A stretch of 64,000 nt of DNA from Pseudohalioglobus lutimaris (GCF_002866825.1 NZ_PKUS01000019.1:1-64000); one strand, 5' to 3'. Numbered from the stretch's first letter, positions 44,533 through 55,127 are shown. Numbers and translations are program-made. Notes: a model not told the origin generated them from the letters alone.

Positions 44533-45801
44533 CTAGGCGTCTGACTCTTCGTTAACTTCCGCGCGTATCGCCTGCACCACGTTGCCCTGCAACTCCAGTA
44601 TCTCCAGGCGATATCCCTCGATTGAGAGACCCGCATTGGCGTCGGGGAACCCCTCCAGGTGCTCCAGAATGAGCCCGCTCAATGTCTTCGGGCCGTCAGT
44701 GGGCAATTCCCAGTGCAGTGCTTTGTTGATCTCGCGAATATTCGCGGCGCCGGAAATGATGAAGCTGCCGTCGCGTTGCGGGAAGATGTTGTCCTCGCTG
44801 TCTGCCAGACTGGATGTGAACTCGCCAACAATCTCTTCGAGAATGTCCTCCAGAGCGACCAGGCCCAGGATGTCACCGTACTCGTCCACTACCACGCCAA
44901 GTCGGTGCTTTTTTTGTTGGAAGTTTAGTAGCTGAGTATGCAGTGGCGTGCTTTCGGGGATGAAATAGGGCTTTTCCATTTCCCTCTCCAATGCGGCCCG
45001 GTCCAGGCCCTGGCTGTCGATCACCCGGCTTATATTACGCATGTGCAGCATGCCGACCACGTTGTTAATGTCTTCTTTCCAGACCGGCAGGCGCGTATGG
45101 GAGCTGGTCTGGATGGCGCGCAGTATTTCGTCGTCACTGTCGTCCAGGTCGATACCGTAAACTTCGCTGCGCGGTACCATGATGTCGTCCACGCTGACCT
45201 CTTCCAGGTCGAGTATATTCAGCAGCATGCCCCGGTGACGCGCAGGAATCAGTTTGCCCGCGTCAGTTACGATGGTGCGCAGCTCGGCAGATGAGACATG
45301 CTCGTCGTTCTGCTTTTTGGCATCCACACCCAACAGATGCAAGAGACCGTTGGTAACCCAGTTTACGATAGCCACCAGCGGGTAACAGATTTTCAGTAGT
45401 GGCCAGAGAATCAGGCTTGCCGGGAAGGCGACTTTCTCCGGGTACAGGGCGGCCAGTGTTTTGGGTGTGATCTCGGAAAAAATCAGTATGACCAGCGTCA
45501 GTGCAGCGGTGGCGATGAAGATCCCCGCATCGCCCCACAAACGGATGGCTATTACCGTGGCGATGGCCGAGGCAAAGATATTGACCAGGTTGTTACCGAT
45601 CAGAATCAGGCCGATCAACCGGTCTGGCCTGTCCAGCAGTTTGCCGGCCCGGATTGCGCCGCGGTGGTTGCTGTTCTGCAGGTGCTTCAACCTATAGCGA
45701 TTGAGTGACATCATGCCAGTCTCAGAGCTGGAGAAGAAGCCGGAGAGGAAGATGAGTGCAGCCAGAATCGAAAAGAGGAGACCCAGCGGAGCGTCGTTCA
45801 A
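44533..45801 (-). CDS. CNNM/CorC-family membrane protein (YfjD-like)
   Basis: 422 residues from the TTG at 45801; no ATG is available, and this start (MNDAPLGLLFSILAAL) matches the family N-terminus, although the ribosome-binding site is poor. A longer TTG start lies at 45864. Domains: DUF21 membrane domain (about 1-190, with SGFFSSSETGMMSLNRYRLKHL split over it), two CBS domains (about 200-330, VDDIMVPRSEV, VVDEYGDILGLVALEDILEEIVGE) and a CorC_HlyC domain (about 345-420). Predicted Mg2+/Co2+ transport or resistance. In an apparent operon after the YpjD-like gene. Confidence 0.9.
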   Translation of the reverse strand: MNDAPLGLLFSILAALIFLSGFFSSSETGMMSLNRYRLKHLQNSNHRGAIRAGKLLDRPDRLIGLILIGNNLVNIFASAIATVIAIRLWGDAGIFIATAALTLVILIFSEITPKTLAALYPEKVAFPASLILWPLLKICYPLVAIVNWVTNGLLHLLGVDAKKQNDEHVSSAELRTIVTDAGKLIPARHRGMLLNILDLEEVSVDDIMVPRSEVYGIDLDDSDDEILRAIQTSSHTRLPVWKEDINNVVGMLHMRNISRVIDSQGLDRAALEREMEKPYFIPESTPLHTQLLNFQQKKHRLGVVVDEYGDILGLVALEDILEEIVGEFTSSLADSEDNIFPQRDGSFIISGAANIREINKALHWELPTDGPKTLSGLILEHLEGFPDANAGLSIEGYRLEILELQGNVVQAIRAEVNEESDA

Positions 45802-45881
45802 GGGGGGGTGAACCTGTGATAGTTTCTGAAACGGTATCTTGAAGAAAAAGCGGGGCAGGGGCAAGTCCCGACAACAGGAAC

Positions 45882-46685
45882 TCAGCCGCGGTGTAAAACC
45901 AGCTCAAGCACCAGTTTGGAACCGAAGAAAGCAAGCATCAGGGCTGCGAAGCCGGCCAGCGTAAGCCGTACTGCGGTCTGGCTGCGCCAGCCAAGCTTGT
46001 AGTGTCCCCACAGTAAAACGGTGAACAACGCCCACGCCAGCAGGGTCAGGGTGGTTTTGTGCACCAGGGACTGGGCAAAGATATCGTCGAGGAAAATGAA
46101 GCCTGAGATGATTGCCACGGTCAGCATAAGCACCCCGGCCGCCAGCAATTCGAAGAGCATTTTCTCCATCAATTGTAGTGGCGGCAGAATTTGTACGATG
46201 CCGCGGGTGTGCCGGTGGCGTAACTGGTAGTCCTGGGCGGCTACCAGTGCCGACTGGGCCGCGGCAAGTGTCAACAGCGCGTAGGCAAGAATAGAACTGC
46301 CTATATGTAGCAGCAGGCCGCCGGGCAGGTCGGTAGTGATTGCGGCTGTTTCCGGGGCGAAAGTCGAGATCAGTACGGACATGGCCGAAAGTGGAAACAG
46401 GATGATCAACAGGTTTTGCAGCGGGCGGCGTACCATCAACAGCACGCAGAGCAGGTTGATGGCCAGGAACATCAGTGCGGAAATGGTGTAGAAGCCCAGG
46501 CTGAGCCCGCCCTGGCCGCCCACACTTTGAACAGCTACCGCGCAGTGGCAGAGCAGGGCCAGCCCTCCCAGTATGGCTACGCCACGGGTGACCCGCTGGC
46601 GCCGCTGGAATACGTGGATCAGGTGCAAGCCTGTGGCCCCCAGGTAAAGTAGCGCGGCAAGCATGGCGAACACGGTAGTTGACAT
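45882..46685 (-). CDS. CcsA/YpjD-like inner-membrane protein
   Basis: 267 residues from the ATG at 46685. Eight hydrophobic segments with His residues in the pattern of the cytochrome c assembly family (LGATGLHLIHVF at the start, LLLHIGSSILAYALLTLA in the middle, SLVHKTTLTLLAWALFTVLLWGHY near the end). Members of the YpjD branch next to ffh and the CorC-like gene are widespread in gammaproteobacteria; some are linked to haem transport, but the role of YpjD is not settled. Divergent from ffh across 108 bases. Confidence 0.88.
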   Translation of the reverse strand: MSTTVFAMLAALLYLGATGLHLIHVFQRRQRVTRGVAILGGLALLCHCAVAVQSVGGQGGLSLGFYTISALMFLAINLLCVLLMVRRPLQNLLIILFPLSAMSVLISTFAPETAAITTDLPGGLLLHIGSSILAYALLTLAAAQSALVAAQDYQLRHRHTRGIVQILPPLQLMEKMLFELLAAGVLMLTVAIISGFIFLDDIFAQSLVHKTTLTLLAWALFTVLLWGHYKLGWRSQTAVRLTLAGFAALMLAFFGSKLVLELVLHRG

Positions 46686-46793
46686 CTGTTTGGGGGTTGG
46701 ACCGAGGTGGCGTATACTTCGCACCTTTGTACAGAAGTGGCCCCGCAGAATCAATAGCGGCCTGGCCTTATCCCCAGTTCCGAGAGAAACAAG

Positions 46794-48191
46794 ATGTTCC
46801 AGAGTCTTAGCGACCGCCTTTCAAGTAGCCTGCGTTCCATCACCGGCAAAGCCACCCTGACCGACGAAAATATCCAGGAAACCCTGCGCGAAGTGCGTAT
46901 GGCGCTGCTGGAGGCCGATGTGGCGCTACCCGTGGTCAAGGAGTTCGTGGAGGCGGTCCGGCAGCGTGCGGTGGGGCAAGAGGTGATGAAGAGCCTCAGC
47001 CCGGGGCAGGCCTTCCTCAAGATAGTCCAGGCCGAGTTGGAAGCGGTGATGGGTACCGCCAATGAGGGCCTGAACCTCGCTACCCAACCCCCCGCCGTTA
47101 TCCTCATGGCCGGCTTGCAGGGTGCTGGTAAGACTACCTCCGTGGCCAAGCTGGCGAAACTGCTCAGGGAGCGGGATAAAAAGAAGGTCACTGTGGTATC
47201 TGCAGACGTCTACCGGCCTGCGGCAATAAAGCAGTTGGAGACACTGGCCGCCGAAGTGGGCGCGGATTTCTTCCCCTCAGATGCCTCGCAAAAACCAGTG
47301 GCTATTGCCGAGGCAGCGGTCGTCCATGCGCGTAAGCAGTTTGCTGATGTATTGATTGTGGACACCGCTGGCCGGCTGGCCGTCGATGCGGAAATGATGG
47401 CGGAGATTGCCGCAGTACACAGAGCCGTTAACCCCATCGAGACGCTTTTTGTTGTTGATGCCATGACCGGCCAGGACGCGGCAAATACGGCGCGGGCGTT
47501 TGGTGAAACGCTACCGCTGACCGGTGTGATTCTGACCAAGGTAGATGCCGACACCCGCGGTGGTGCGGCGCTGTCAGTGCGCTCTGTGACGGGCAAGCCG
47601 ATCAAGTTCCTCGGTGTGGGCGAAAAGACTGCCGCGCTGGATCCCTTCCACCCCGACAGGCTGGCCTCACGTATCCTCGGCATGGGGGATGTGCTCTCGT
47701 TGATCGAGGAGGCGGAGCAGAAGGTCGACAAGGTAAAGGCCGAGAAACTTGCCCGCAAGGTGAAAAAGGGACAGCGTTTTGACCTGGAGGACTTTCGTGA
47801 CCAGTTGCAGCAAATGAACAATATGGGCGGTATCACCGGTATGCTGGACAAACTGCCCGGCATGGGGAACGTCGCGCAGATGGCCCAGCAGAATATGGAT
47901 ACCAAAATGTTCTCGCGCATGGAGGCGATGATCAATTCCATGACCCCGGAAGAGCGCCGTCGCCCGGAACTGATTCAGGGCGCGCGCAAGCGCCGCATCA
48001 CCCGTGGCTCAGGCACACAGGTTCAGGACCTCAACCGCCTGCTCAAGCAGCATAAGCAGATGCAGAAGATGATGAAGAAAATGAAAGGCGGCGGTATGCA
48101 GAAGATGATGCGCGGTCTGGGCGGCATGATGCCGCCGGGTGCAGGCGGTCCAGGCGGGATGCCTCCCGGTGGCATGCCTCCCTTCAAGTGA
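46794..48191 (+). CDS. ffh: Signal recognition particle protein Ffh
   Basis: 465 residues. N domain about 1-90; G domain about 95-295 with the GTPase motifs GLQGAGKTTSVAKLA (P-loop), DTAGRLAVDAEMM (G3), TKVDADTRGG (G4) and GVGEK; M domain about 325-465, Met-rich with GGITGMLDKLPGM, RITRGSGT and a terminal MMPPG tail. It binds 4.5S RNA and signal sequences to target membrane proteins to FtsY. First of a classical ffh-rpsP-rimM-trmD-rplS order. Confidence 0.98.
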   Translation: MFQSLSDRLSSSLRSITGKATLTDENIQETLREVRMALLEADVALPVVKEFVEAVRQRAVGQEVMKSLSPGQAFLKIVQAELEAVMGTANEGLNLATQPPAVILMAGLQGAGKTTSVAKLAKLLRERDKKKVTVVSADVYRPAAIKQLETLAAEVGADFFPSDASQKPVAIAEAAVVHARKQFADVLIVDTAGRLAVDAEMMAEIAAVHRAVNPIETLFVVDAMTGQDAANTARAFGETLPLTGVILTKVDADTRGGAALSVRSVTGKPIKFLGVGEKTAALDPFHPDRLASRILGMGDVLSLIEEAEQKVDKVKAEKLARKVKKGQRFDLEDFRDQLQQMNNMGGITGMLDKLPGMGNVAQMAQQNMDTKMFSRMEAMINSMTPEERRRPELIQGARKRRITRGSGTQVQDLNRLLKQHKQMQKMMKKMKGGGMQKMMRGLGGMMPPGAGGPGGMPPGGMPPFK

Positions 48192-48281
48192 GGCTGGCGC
48201 CGCATGCTTCGAGCGCCGGGGTAGCGGCGCAAGGAAAGTCGCTAAGCTGCGGAATTACCTGAAAAAATCCTGCGCACGGGG

Positions 48282-48310
48282 TTTTAATCCAGCAGTGATT
48301 TCCGTATGAT
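48282..48310 (+). promoter_or_regulatory. Possible promoter of rpsP operon
   Basis: TTTTAA (48282-48287), a 17-base spacer and TATGAT (48305-48310), about 90 bases before the rpsP start. The -35 is poor, so this is a suggestion only. Confidence 0.35.
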
Positions 48311-48403
48311 ACGCCACCTTTCCGGCCAGTGTGCCGGTTTTTGTCGTGGGTGGCTGAGCAAGATCGTGTCAGATACCCCTAATATTTCAGGAATTTAGAG
48401 CAA

Positions 48404-48652
48404 ATGGTAACAATTCGTCTTGCACGCGGCGGCTCCAAGAAGCGCCCCTTTTACCACCTGACCGTGACCGACCATCGTAATGCACGTAATGGCCGTTTCA
48501 TTGAGCGCGTGGGTTTCTTTAACCCGGTTGCGCGTGGCCAGGAAGAGCGCCTGCGCGTTGATGCTGACCGCATCGATTACTGGCAGGGCCAGGGCGCACA
48601 GCTGTCCGAGCGTGTATCCAAGCTGGTGAAAGAAGCTGCCGCAGCGGCTTGA
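48404..48652 (+). CDS. rpsP: 30S ribosomal protein S16
   Basis: 82 residues, full length. [22 protein letters not shown] and [23 protein letters not shown] are typical S16 signatures. Small-subunit protein needed for 30S assembly, and head of the operon that continues with rimM 19 bases downstream. Confidence 0.98.
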   Translation: MVTIRLARGGSKKRPFYHLTVTDHRNARNGRFIERVGFFNPVARGQEERLRVDADRIDYWQGQGAQLSERVSKLVKEAAAAA

Positions 48653-48671
48653 TAACCCGCTAGCGCACCCT

Positions 48672-49220
48672 ATGGGTGAGCCTGGATACAAGCTGGTAAC
48701 CGCTGGCAAAGTCACCGGCTGCTATGGTGTAAAGGGTTGGGTGAAGGTCCACTCTTACACTGACCCGGTGGCGAATATTGCCGGGTTGGGTCAGTGGCGG
48801 GTAAAGCGTCACGGCGCACTGGAAGCCTTTGAGGTTGACCAGTGGAAGCGGCATGGCAAGGGGATGGTTGCGCATATCTCCGGAGTGGATGACCGCAACT
48901 TGGCAGAGTCTTTCAAGGGACTGGAGATTCTGGTTCCGGCGGACAGCCTGCCCAGTCTGGAGGAGGGCGAGTACTACTGGCGCGACCTGCAAGGTTTGCA
49001 GGTTTGGGGCAGGGAACCCGGGTCGGGCGAGCAGCGAGTATTACTGGGTGAGGTGGATTACCTGATCGAAACCGGCGCCAACGATGTGCTGGTGGTCAAG
49101 GCTACAGGCCAGAGCATAGATGATAGTGAACGCCTGATACCCTACCTTCCCGGTGACGTGGTGACACGGGTTAGTCCGGAAGAGGGGGTTATCGAGGTCG
49201 ATTGGTACCTTGACGAATAA
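48672..49220 (+). CDS. rimM: 16S rRNA maturation factor RimM
   Basis: 182 residues. N-terminal RimM domain ([24 protein letters not shown], in pieces) and C-terminal PRC-barrel ([39 protein letters not shown]). It aids 30S head assembly and binds S19. Located between rpsP and trmD as in most gammaproteobacteria. The ATG at 48672 is the natural start. Confidence 0.97.
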   Translation: MGEPGYKLVTAGKVTGCYGVKGWVKVHSYTDPVANIAGLGQWRVKRHGALEAFEVDQWKRHGKGMVAHISGVDDRNLAESFKGLEILVPADSLPSLEEGEYYWRDLQGLQVWGREPGSGEQRVLLGEVDYLIETGANDVLVVKATGQSIDDSERLIPYLPGDVVTRVSPEEGVIEVDWYLDE

Positions 49221-49270
49221 GGAACTGCAGCAGCAACACGCAGCAGCGACAGGAACAGGGTAAACACAGC

Positions 49271-50008
49271 ATGCATTTTGCACTGGTAAGCCTGTTTCCA
49301 GAGATGTTTGGCGCAGTTACTGATCATGGTGTGACCGGCCGGGCGGTGAAGCAGGGGCTGGTTGAGATCAGCCACAGTAACCCACGCGATTACACCACCG
49401 ACAAACATCGAACGGTGGATGATCGGCCCTACGGCGGTGGCCCGGGCATGTTGATGAAGATTGACCCTCTGCAGCAGGCTATCGCTGCAGCCAGGGAAAG
49501 CGCAGGGAGTGACGCACGCGTCATTTACCTGTCGCCACAGGGGCAACGCCTGGACCACGACAAGGCCGTGGCACTTTCTCGAGAGAAGGCGTTGATTCTG
49601 GTGGCGGGCCGCTACGAGGGCGTGGACGAGCGCTTGATCGAAGCGGAAGTGGACGAGGAACTGTCTATAGGGGACTACGTCCTGAGCGGCGGTGAGTTGG
49701 CCGCGATGGTGGTTATCGATGCGGTGACGCGGCAGATGCCAGGTGTGCTGGGCCATGAATTGTCCGCGCAAGAGGACTCATACGCGGACGGTTTATTGGA
49801 CTGCCCGCACTACACCCGGCCTGAGGTGTACCAGGGAGCACGGGTACCGGATGTATTACTCAGCGGCAATCATGAAGAGATTCGCCGCTGGCGCCTGAAG
49901 CAGGCACTGGGCAGAACGCAGCAGCGTCGCCCGGACATGCTGGCAGGCAGGGCCATGTCGGCCGAGGAAAAAACGTTGTTGGCGGAATATCTTCGCGAAC
50001 AGGAATGA
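49271..50008 (+). CDS. trmD: tRNA (guanine37-N1)-methyltransferase
   Basis: 245 residues. SPOUT-fold enzyme that methylates G37 with SAM. Motifs: [34 protein letters not shown], and the trefoil-knot SAM site [17 protein letters not shown], with [12 protein letters not shown] before it. Standard length and position in the rpsP operon. Confidence 0.98.
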   Translation: MHFALVSLFPEMFGAVTDHGVTGRAVKQGLVEISHSNPRDYTTDKHRTVDDRPYGGGPGMLMKIDPLQQAIAAARESAGSDARVIYLSPQGQRLDHDKAVALSREKALILVAGRYEGVDERLIEAEVDEELSIGDYVLSGGELAAMVVIDAVTRQMPGVLGHELSAQEDSYADGLLDCPHYTRPEVYQGARVPDVLLSGNHEEIRRWRLKQALGRTQQRRPDMLAGRAMSAEEKTLLAEYLREQE

Positions 50009-50065
50009 ACACTTTTTAATACGGCTAGCTGTGAAGCTACATTTGGATATCAACAGGAGCGCACC

Positions 50066-50419
50066 ATGAGCACCAACAAGATCATTTCTCAGCTTGAAGC
50101 TGAACAGATGCAAAAAGAACTGCCTGAATTCGGCCCGGGTGACACCGTAGTCGTTCAGGTAAAGGTAAAGGAAGGCGAGCGTGAACGTCTGCAGGCGTTC
50201 GAAGGTGTTGTCATTGGCAAGCGCAATCGCGCCCTGAACTCTGCCTTCACTGTGCGCAAAATCTCCCACGGCGTTGGCGTTGAGCGTACCTTCCAGACAT
50301 ACAGCCCTTTGGTTGAGAGCATTACTGTCAAGCGTCGCGGCGATGTACGCCAGGCCAAGCTGTACTATCTGCGTGAGCTGTCAGGCAAGGCTGCGCGCAT
50401 CAAGGAGAAGCTGTCCTAG
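50066..50419 (+). CDS. rplS: 50S ribosomal protein L19
   Basis: 117 residues. [40 protein letters not shown] and [10 protein letters not shown] are the L19 signatures. It ends in [10 protein letters not shown], and a strong terminator closes the operon 25 bases downstream. Preceded by a good AGGAG site. Confidence 0.98.
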   Translation: MSTNKIISQLEAEQMQKELPEFGPGDTVVVQVKVKEGERERLQAFEGVVIGKRNRALNSAFTVRKISHGVGVERTFQTYSPLVESITVKRRGDVRQAKLYYLRELSGKAARIKEKLS

Positions 50420-50443
50420 GGCAGTTTCTATCCTGCAGATTCC

Positions 50444-50469
50444 AAAGCGGCCCCAGTGGCCGCTTTTTT
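50444..50469 (+). terminator. Terminator of the rpsP-rimM-trmD-rplS operon
   Basis: Stem AGCGGCC (50446-50452) with GGCCGCT (50458-50464), loop CCAGT, then six T. Confidence 0.92.
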
Positions 50470-50658
50470 GTATCATCCCCCTGGTGAAACTGGCCGAGTC
50501 TTTTCGGGTAGGGTGGCGATGTGACCCGGTAACCTCACTTTTTTGCCTCAAGTGCCGGTATACCGGTTTTAAACTCGACTGGCAGATGGAATTTTAAGAG
50601 GACCAGCGCCGGCCGCCGCAAACGGTAAAAAAACTGAAATCCATGCTACCGTACAACC

Positions 50659-51564
50659 ATGCCTAAGCCATTGTCCGAGCACCCTGAAATCGAACGCTAC
50701 ATCGATGCCATGTGGATGGAAAAGGGGCTCAGCGATAACAGCTTGAGCTCCTACCGGCGGGACCTGCGCCAGTTCAACGACTGGCTCATGCGTAACAGGC
50801 AGAGCTCCGTCATACGTGCTGACCGGTCTCAACTGCAGGCCTATCTCGGCGCCCGCCTGGAGCAGGGGCAGTCACCGCGCTCCACCGCCAGGTTTATGTC
50901 CTGCGCCAGGGGCTTCTATAAGTACCTGCTCAGGGAAGGGCGGCTGACTGTGGACCCTACTCTGGATGTGGACAGCCCTAAACTGGGGCGCCCGCTACCC
51001 AAGTCTCTCTCCGAGGCCGATGTGGATAAACTGCTGGAGGCGCCCGACCTGGATGTCGCACTGGAGTTCCGGGATCGCACCATGCTTGAGTTGCTTTACG
51101 CCTGCGGGCTCAGGGTGACCGAACTGACCAGTTTGCAGGTAAACCAGGTGAGCCTGAACCAGGGCGTGGTGAGAGTGTTTGGTAAAGGCAGCAAGGAACG
51201 CCTGGTGCCAATGGGCGAGGAGGCGCTGTCGTGGTTGCAGCGTTACCTGGCCGGTCCGCGCAGCGAACTGTTGAAGGGTGTGCCGTCTGATGTCATATTT
51301 CCCAGTAACCGGGGGCGACAGATGACTCGCCAGACCTTCTGGTATCGTATTAAAATCTATGCCCAGCGCGCAGGTATCCGTCAGGCACTGTCACCGCACA
51401 CCCTGCGCCACGCCTTTGCCACCCATTTGCTGAACCATGGCGCCGATCTGCGTGTGGTGCAGATGTTGTTGGGGCACAGTGACCTGACCACGACACAGAT
51501 CTATACCCACGTGGCCAAGCAGCGTATGCAGGAACTGCATGCACAGCATCATCCCCGTGGATAA
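50659..51564 (+). CDS. xerD: Site-specific tyrosine recombinase XerD
   Basis: 301 residues. N-terminal SAM-like DNA-binding domain (about 8-95, MWMEKGLSDNSLSSYRRDL) and catalytic domain (about 110-290) with the Arg of ACGLRVTEL, Lys in GKGSKERLVP, His-x-x-Arg in SPHTLRHAFATH, His in LLGHSDLTT and the nucleophile Tyr in QIYTHV. Resolves chromosome dimers at dif with XerC. Followed by dsbC, the usual xerD-dsbC-recJ neighbourhood, so it is the housekeeping enzyme and not a mobile integrase. Confidence 0.96.
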   Translation: MPKPLSEHPEIERYIDAMWMEKGLSDNSLSSYRRDLRQFNDWLMRNRQSSVIRADRSQLQAYLGARLEQGQSPRSTARFMSCARGFYKYLLREGRLTVDPTLDVDSPKLGRPLPKSLSEADVDKLLEAPDLDVALEFRDRTMLELLYACGLRVTELTSLQVNQVSLNQGVVRVFGKGSKERLVPMGEEALSWLQRYLAGPRSELLKGVPSDVIFPSNRGRQMTRQTFWYRIKIYAQRAGIRQALSPHTLRHAFATHLLNHGADLRVVQMLLGHSDLTTTQIYTHVAKQRMQELHAQHHPRG

Positions 51565-51649
51565 GGAACTACCGGGACAAAGTCTGCTCAAAGAGGCGAC
51601 TACTAACGTTATTGGCAGTATAAAAAGCTGCCGCAATTGAGGAAACACT

Positions 51650-52399
51650 ATGCTCAACCTGACCTGTAAAGCCCTTTCTGCGCTGGTTTTGTCCGCGTTA
51701 TCTGCCTTTTCGCTGGCGGGCGAACCGGCAGACAAGGCGATTGTCGACAAGCTCAGCGCTGCGCTCGCCAGTCCGGCTATGGGGCTAACAGTGGATACCG
51801 TGGAAACCAGTGAAATGCCCGGGATCTACGAAGTACAGTTTGAATCTGGTCCCATGGTCTATGCCACCGGTGACGGGCGGTTTTTCCTGCTGGGTGACCT
51901 GTTCCAGGTTAATGACGGACAATTCGTGAACCTTGCCGAACAGCGCCGCGATGCCGAGCGTGTGGCCGTGCTGGGTGCCGTGGACACTGCCGACATGATT
52001 GTATTTCCTGCGGAAGGAGAGACTCGAGCGCATATCAGCGTATTTACCGATATCACCTGCTTCTACTGTCAGAAGCTGCATAAAGAGGTACCGGAGTTGA
52101 ACAAGCGCGGCGTGGAGGTCCGTTATCTGGCCTATCCCCGTGCTGGTGTCGACTCCCCCGGATACCGTCAGCTGGTAGGCGCCTGGTGTTCCGAGAACCC
52201 GCAGGAAACCCTGACAAAAATGAAGAACAAGGAGTCCGTGCCGTCCAAACAGTGTGACGATAACCCGGTAGCGGAGCAGTATCAGCTTGGCCAGGAAATG
52301 GGTGTGCGCGGTACCCCGGCCATGGTAACGGGAACCGGCCAGATGATTCCCGGTTACCAGAGCGCAGATCAATTGATGGTCACCCTGGGGCTCAACTGA
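51650..52399 (+). CDS. dsbC: Thiol:disulfide interchange protein DsbC
   Basis: 249 residues. Signal peptide (ALVLSALSAFSLAG), an N-terminal dimerisation domain (about 25-85) and a thioredoxin-fold domain with the active site ITCFYCQKLH (Cys-Phe-Tyr-Cys) and the cis-Pro in VRGTPAMV. Periplasmic disulphide isomerase. Its place between xerD and the amino-acid genes is conserved. The start ATG at 51650 follows GAGGAAAC. Confidence 0.94.
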   Translation: MLNLTCKALSALVLSALSAFSLAGEPADKAIVDKLSAALASPAMGLTVDTVETSEMPGIYEVQFESGPMVYATGDGRFFLLGDLFQVNDGQFVNLAEQRRDAERVAVLGAVDTADMIVFPAEGETRAHISVFTDITCFYCQKLHKEVPELNKRGVEVRYLAYPRAGVDSPGYRQLVGAWCSENPQETLTKMKNKESVPSKQCDDNPVAEQYQLGQEMGVRGTPAMVTGTGQMIPGYQSADQLMVTLGLN

Positions 52400-52578
52400 C
52401 GCAGCGGCTGTCGTTTCTCCGCGCGGGTCTCGCGTCGGCAGCGTAATCGGTTGCCCGACCAGCACTGCGCGGTGAATTACCACTCTCCGCGTTGACATCC
52501 CCCCCCTGAAACCTTACTGTTTCCACCGTTTTTTGGCTATCACCCCTGGCCTTCGGGCCCCGGATCAGAGTTTCTACC

Positions 52579-53769
52579 GTGGACGAGCAATTTCGGCGAA
52601 TTTCGCGCCTTCCCCCCTATGTTTTCAATATCATTGGTGATTTGAAGCAGCAGGCGCGTGCGGCGGGTGAGGATATTATTGATTTCGGGATGGGTAATCC
52701 TGACCAGGCCACACCGGCACACATTGTCGACAAGCTGGTTGAGACCGCGCAGCGCGGGGACACTCACCGGTATTCACAGTCCAAGGGTATACCGCGATTG
52801 CGCAAAGCCATATGTGACTGGTACCTGAAACGTTACGACGTGACGCTGTGCCCCGAAACCGAGGCGATCGTCACCCTGGGTTCCAAGGAAGGCCTCGCGC
52901 ATCTCGCTCTGGCCTGTACCGGCCCTGGCGACGCTGTGCTGGTGCCCAACCCTTCTTATCCTATTCATCCCTATGGCTTTGTGATTTCAGGTGCCGATAT
53001 CCGCCATGTGCCCATGGGCGAGAATGAAAACGTATTTTTCGAAGAACTGGAGAAGGCGATTCACAACAGCTGGCCCAGGCCCAAGATGCTGGTGCTGAAC
53101 TTTCCCTCCAACCCCACCGCGCACTGCGTCGAGCTGGAGTTCTATGAGAGAGTCGTTGCTATCGCCAGGGAGCACAAAATCTGGGTGGTACAGGACCTGG
53201 CCTACGCCGACCTGTGCTACGACGGGTATGTCGCCCCTTCCATCCTGCAGGTGAAAGGCGCAATGGATGTGGCCGTGGAGTTTTTCAGTATGTCCAAGAG
53301 TTACAACATGCCCGGATGGCGTGTTGGCTTCTGCTGCGGTAACAAGGCGCTGGTAGGTGCCCTGGCGCGCATCAAGTCGTATCTTGATTACGGTATGTTC
53401 ACGCCGATACAGGTCGCTGCGATCAAGGCTTTGGAGGGTGACCAGAGCTGCGTGAGCGAGATCAATTCCATGTACTGCTCCCGCCGGGATGTCTTGTGCA
53501 ATGGTCTTAACGAGGCTGGCTGGCCGGTAACGCCGCCCAAGGCCACCATGTTTGTATGGGCAAAAATCCCTGCGTATTACGCAGAAATGGGTTCGCTGGA
53601 GTTCAGTAAAAAACTGCTCAAGGAAGCCCGGGTTGCTGTGTCACCCGGTGTAGGGTTCGGCGAATACGGTGAGGGCTACGTGCGCTTCGGTCTTATTGAG
53701 AACGAACATCGCACCCGGCAGGCACTGCGCAGTATAAAGAAAATGATCAAACAGGATGGTTTCGCCTGA
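52579..53769 (+). CDS. alaC: Alanine-synthesising transaminase AlaC-type
   Basis: 396 residues, class I/II aminotransferase. Motifs: [31 protein letters not shown] (in pieces), [18 protein letters not shown], and the Schiff-base Lys in [17 protein letters not shown]. The best match is the glutamate-pyruvate aminotransferase AlaC. The start appears to be GTG at 52579 with GGACG-like purines only weakly upstream. Followed 34 bases later by hom, so alanine and threonine genes are grouped. Confidence 0.9.
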   Translation: MDEQFRRISRLPPYVFNIIGDLKQQARAAGEDIIDFGMGNPDQATPAHIVDKLVETAQRGDTHRYSQSKGIPRLRKAICDWYLKRYDVTLCPETEAIVTLGSKEGLAHLALACTGPGDAVLVPNPSYPIHPYGFVISGADIRHVPMGENENVFFEELEKAIHNSWPRPKMLVLNFPSNPTAHCVELEFYERVVAIAREHKIWVVQDLAYADLCYDGYVAPSILQVKGAMDVAVEFFSMSKSYNMPGWRVGFCCGNKALVGALARIKSYLDYGMFTPIQVAAIKALEGDQSCVSEINSMYCSRRDVLCNGLNEAGWPVTPPKATMFVWAKIPAYYAEMGSLEFSKKLLKEARVAVSPGVGFGEYGEGYVRFGLIENEHRTRQALRSIKKMIKQDGFA

Positions 53770-53803
53770 GGCGTTGCCAGCACATCGGAGTAAGCAACAG
53801 AGA

Positions 53804-55117
53804 ATGACCTCGCAAGCAGTAAAAATAGGAATATGCGGACTGGGCACTGTCGGTAGTGGAACCTTTAACGTATTGGGCCGAAACGCCGAAGCCATTGCTG
53901 CCCGCGCGCAGAGCAGCATAGAGGTCGTTCACGTCGGTGCGCGTCGCGACAACCCGGACTGTGACCTGGGTGCGACGCGGGTCAGCCGCGATGTTTTCGA
54001 GGTTGCACGGGACCCGGATGTTCAGATCCTGGTTGAGCTGATCGGCGGCACAACAGTAGCGAAAGATCTCGTGGAAGAAGCGCTGCGCAATGGCAAACAC
54101 GTGGTGACAGCCAACAAGGCACTGATCGCAGAATTTGGCAATGAGCTGTTTGCGCTGGCGAAGGATCACCAGGCGGTGATTTGCTATGAGGCTGCTGTTG
54201 CTGGCGGTATTCCCATCATCAAGGCACTGCGTGAGGGGCTGGCCGGTAATCGTATCGAGTGGCTGGCGGGTATCATAAACGGTACCGGTAACTTTATTCT
54301 CAGCGAAATGCGCGACAAGGGCCGCGATTTTGCCGATGTTCTGGCAGAAGCGCAGGCGCTGGGGTATGCAGAGGCTGATCCTACTTTTGACGTGGAAGGT
54401 ATCGACGCCGCGCACAAACTGGTTATTCTTGCATCACTCGCCTTCGGTATGCCCCTGAGGTTCAGCTCTGTTTACACTGAGGGTATTACCCGGCTGACAC
54501 CGCAGGATGTTGAATATGCGGAGGAATTGGGTTATCGCATCAAGCACCTTGGGGTAGCGAAGCAGAGTAAGGCGGGCATCGAACTGCGCGTGCACCCGAC
54601 CCTGATTCCTGAGGCCCGCCTGCTGGCCAACGTAAACGGAGTCAAGAATGCGGTGCTCGTTGAGGGCGATGCGGTTGGCCCGACGCTTTATTACGGAGCC
54701 GGTGCAGGCGCTGAGCCAACGGCGTCGGCAGTGGTCGCGGATATTGTCGACCTTGCGCGGGAGCTATCAGCTGGTCAGTCATTCCGCGTGCCGTCGCTGG
54801 GTTTCGCCGACGAATGCCTGAACGACCTTCCGGTTGTCCCCATGGCTGAAGTGGTCACACCATGGTATCTGCGCATGGTCGCCGAGGATAAGCCCGGCGT
54901 GCTTTCGGCCATCGCCACCATTTTCAGTAACGAAGGCATCAGCATCGAAGCGCTGATTCAGAAGGCTCCAGCCGAGGGCGAGACCCGGGTGCCGCTGATC
55001 GTGCTCACCAATCGCGCAATGCAGGGCAGTGTGGACAAGGCGGTCAGTGCGATCGAGGCGCTGGATTCTATAAGTGGAGAAGTCGCCCGTATCCGGGTGG
55101 AAGTACTGGACGGTTAA
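53804..55117 (+). CDS. hom: Homoserine dehydrogenase
   Basis: 437 residues from the ATG at 53804. NAD(P)-binding fold at VKIGICGLGTVGSGTFN, substrate region VTANKALIAEFGNELF and the ATRVS, GIINGTGNFILSEM and AEADPTFDVEGIDAAHK motifs, with a C-terminal ACT domain (about 355-430, AEDKPGVLSAIATIFSNEGISIEAL in pieces). Reduces aspartate semialdehyde to homoserine; threonine feedback is expected through the ACT domain. thrC follows directly. Confidence 0.96.
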   Translation: MTSQAVKIGICGLGTVGSGTFNVLGRNAEAIAARAQSSIEVVHVGARRDNPDCDLGATRVSRDVFEVARDPDVQILVELIGGTTVAKDLVEEALRNGKHVVTANKALIAEFGNELFALAKDHQAVICYEAAVAGGIPIIKALREGLAGNRIEWLAGIINGTGNFILSEMRDKGRDFADVLAEAQALGYAEADPTFDVEGIDAAHKLVILASLAFGMPLRFSSVYTEGITRLTPQDVEYAEELGYRIKHLGVAKQSKAGIELRVHPTLIPEARLLANVNGVKNAVLVEGDAVGPTLYYGAGAGAEPTASAVVADIVDLARELSAGQSFRVPSLGFADECLNDLPVVPMAEVVTPWYLRMVAEDKPGVLSAIATIFSNEGISIEALIQKAPAEGETRVPLIVLTNRAMQGSVDKAVSAIEALDSISGEVARIRVEVLDG

Positions 55118-55127
55118 GGTAGATACA

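Noticed and set aside
50659-51564. Mobile-element integrase
   Set aside because: Full-length XerD in its conserved place before dsbC, with no att-like repeats or cargo genes.
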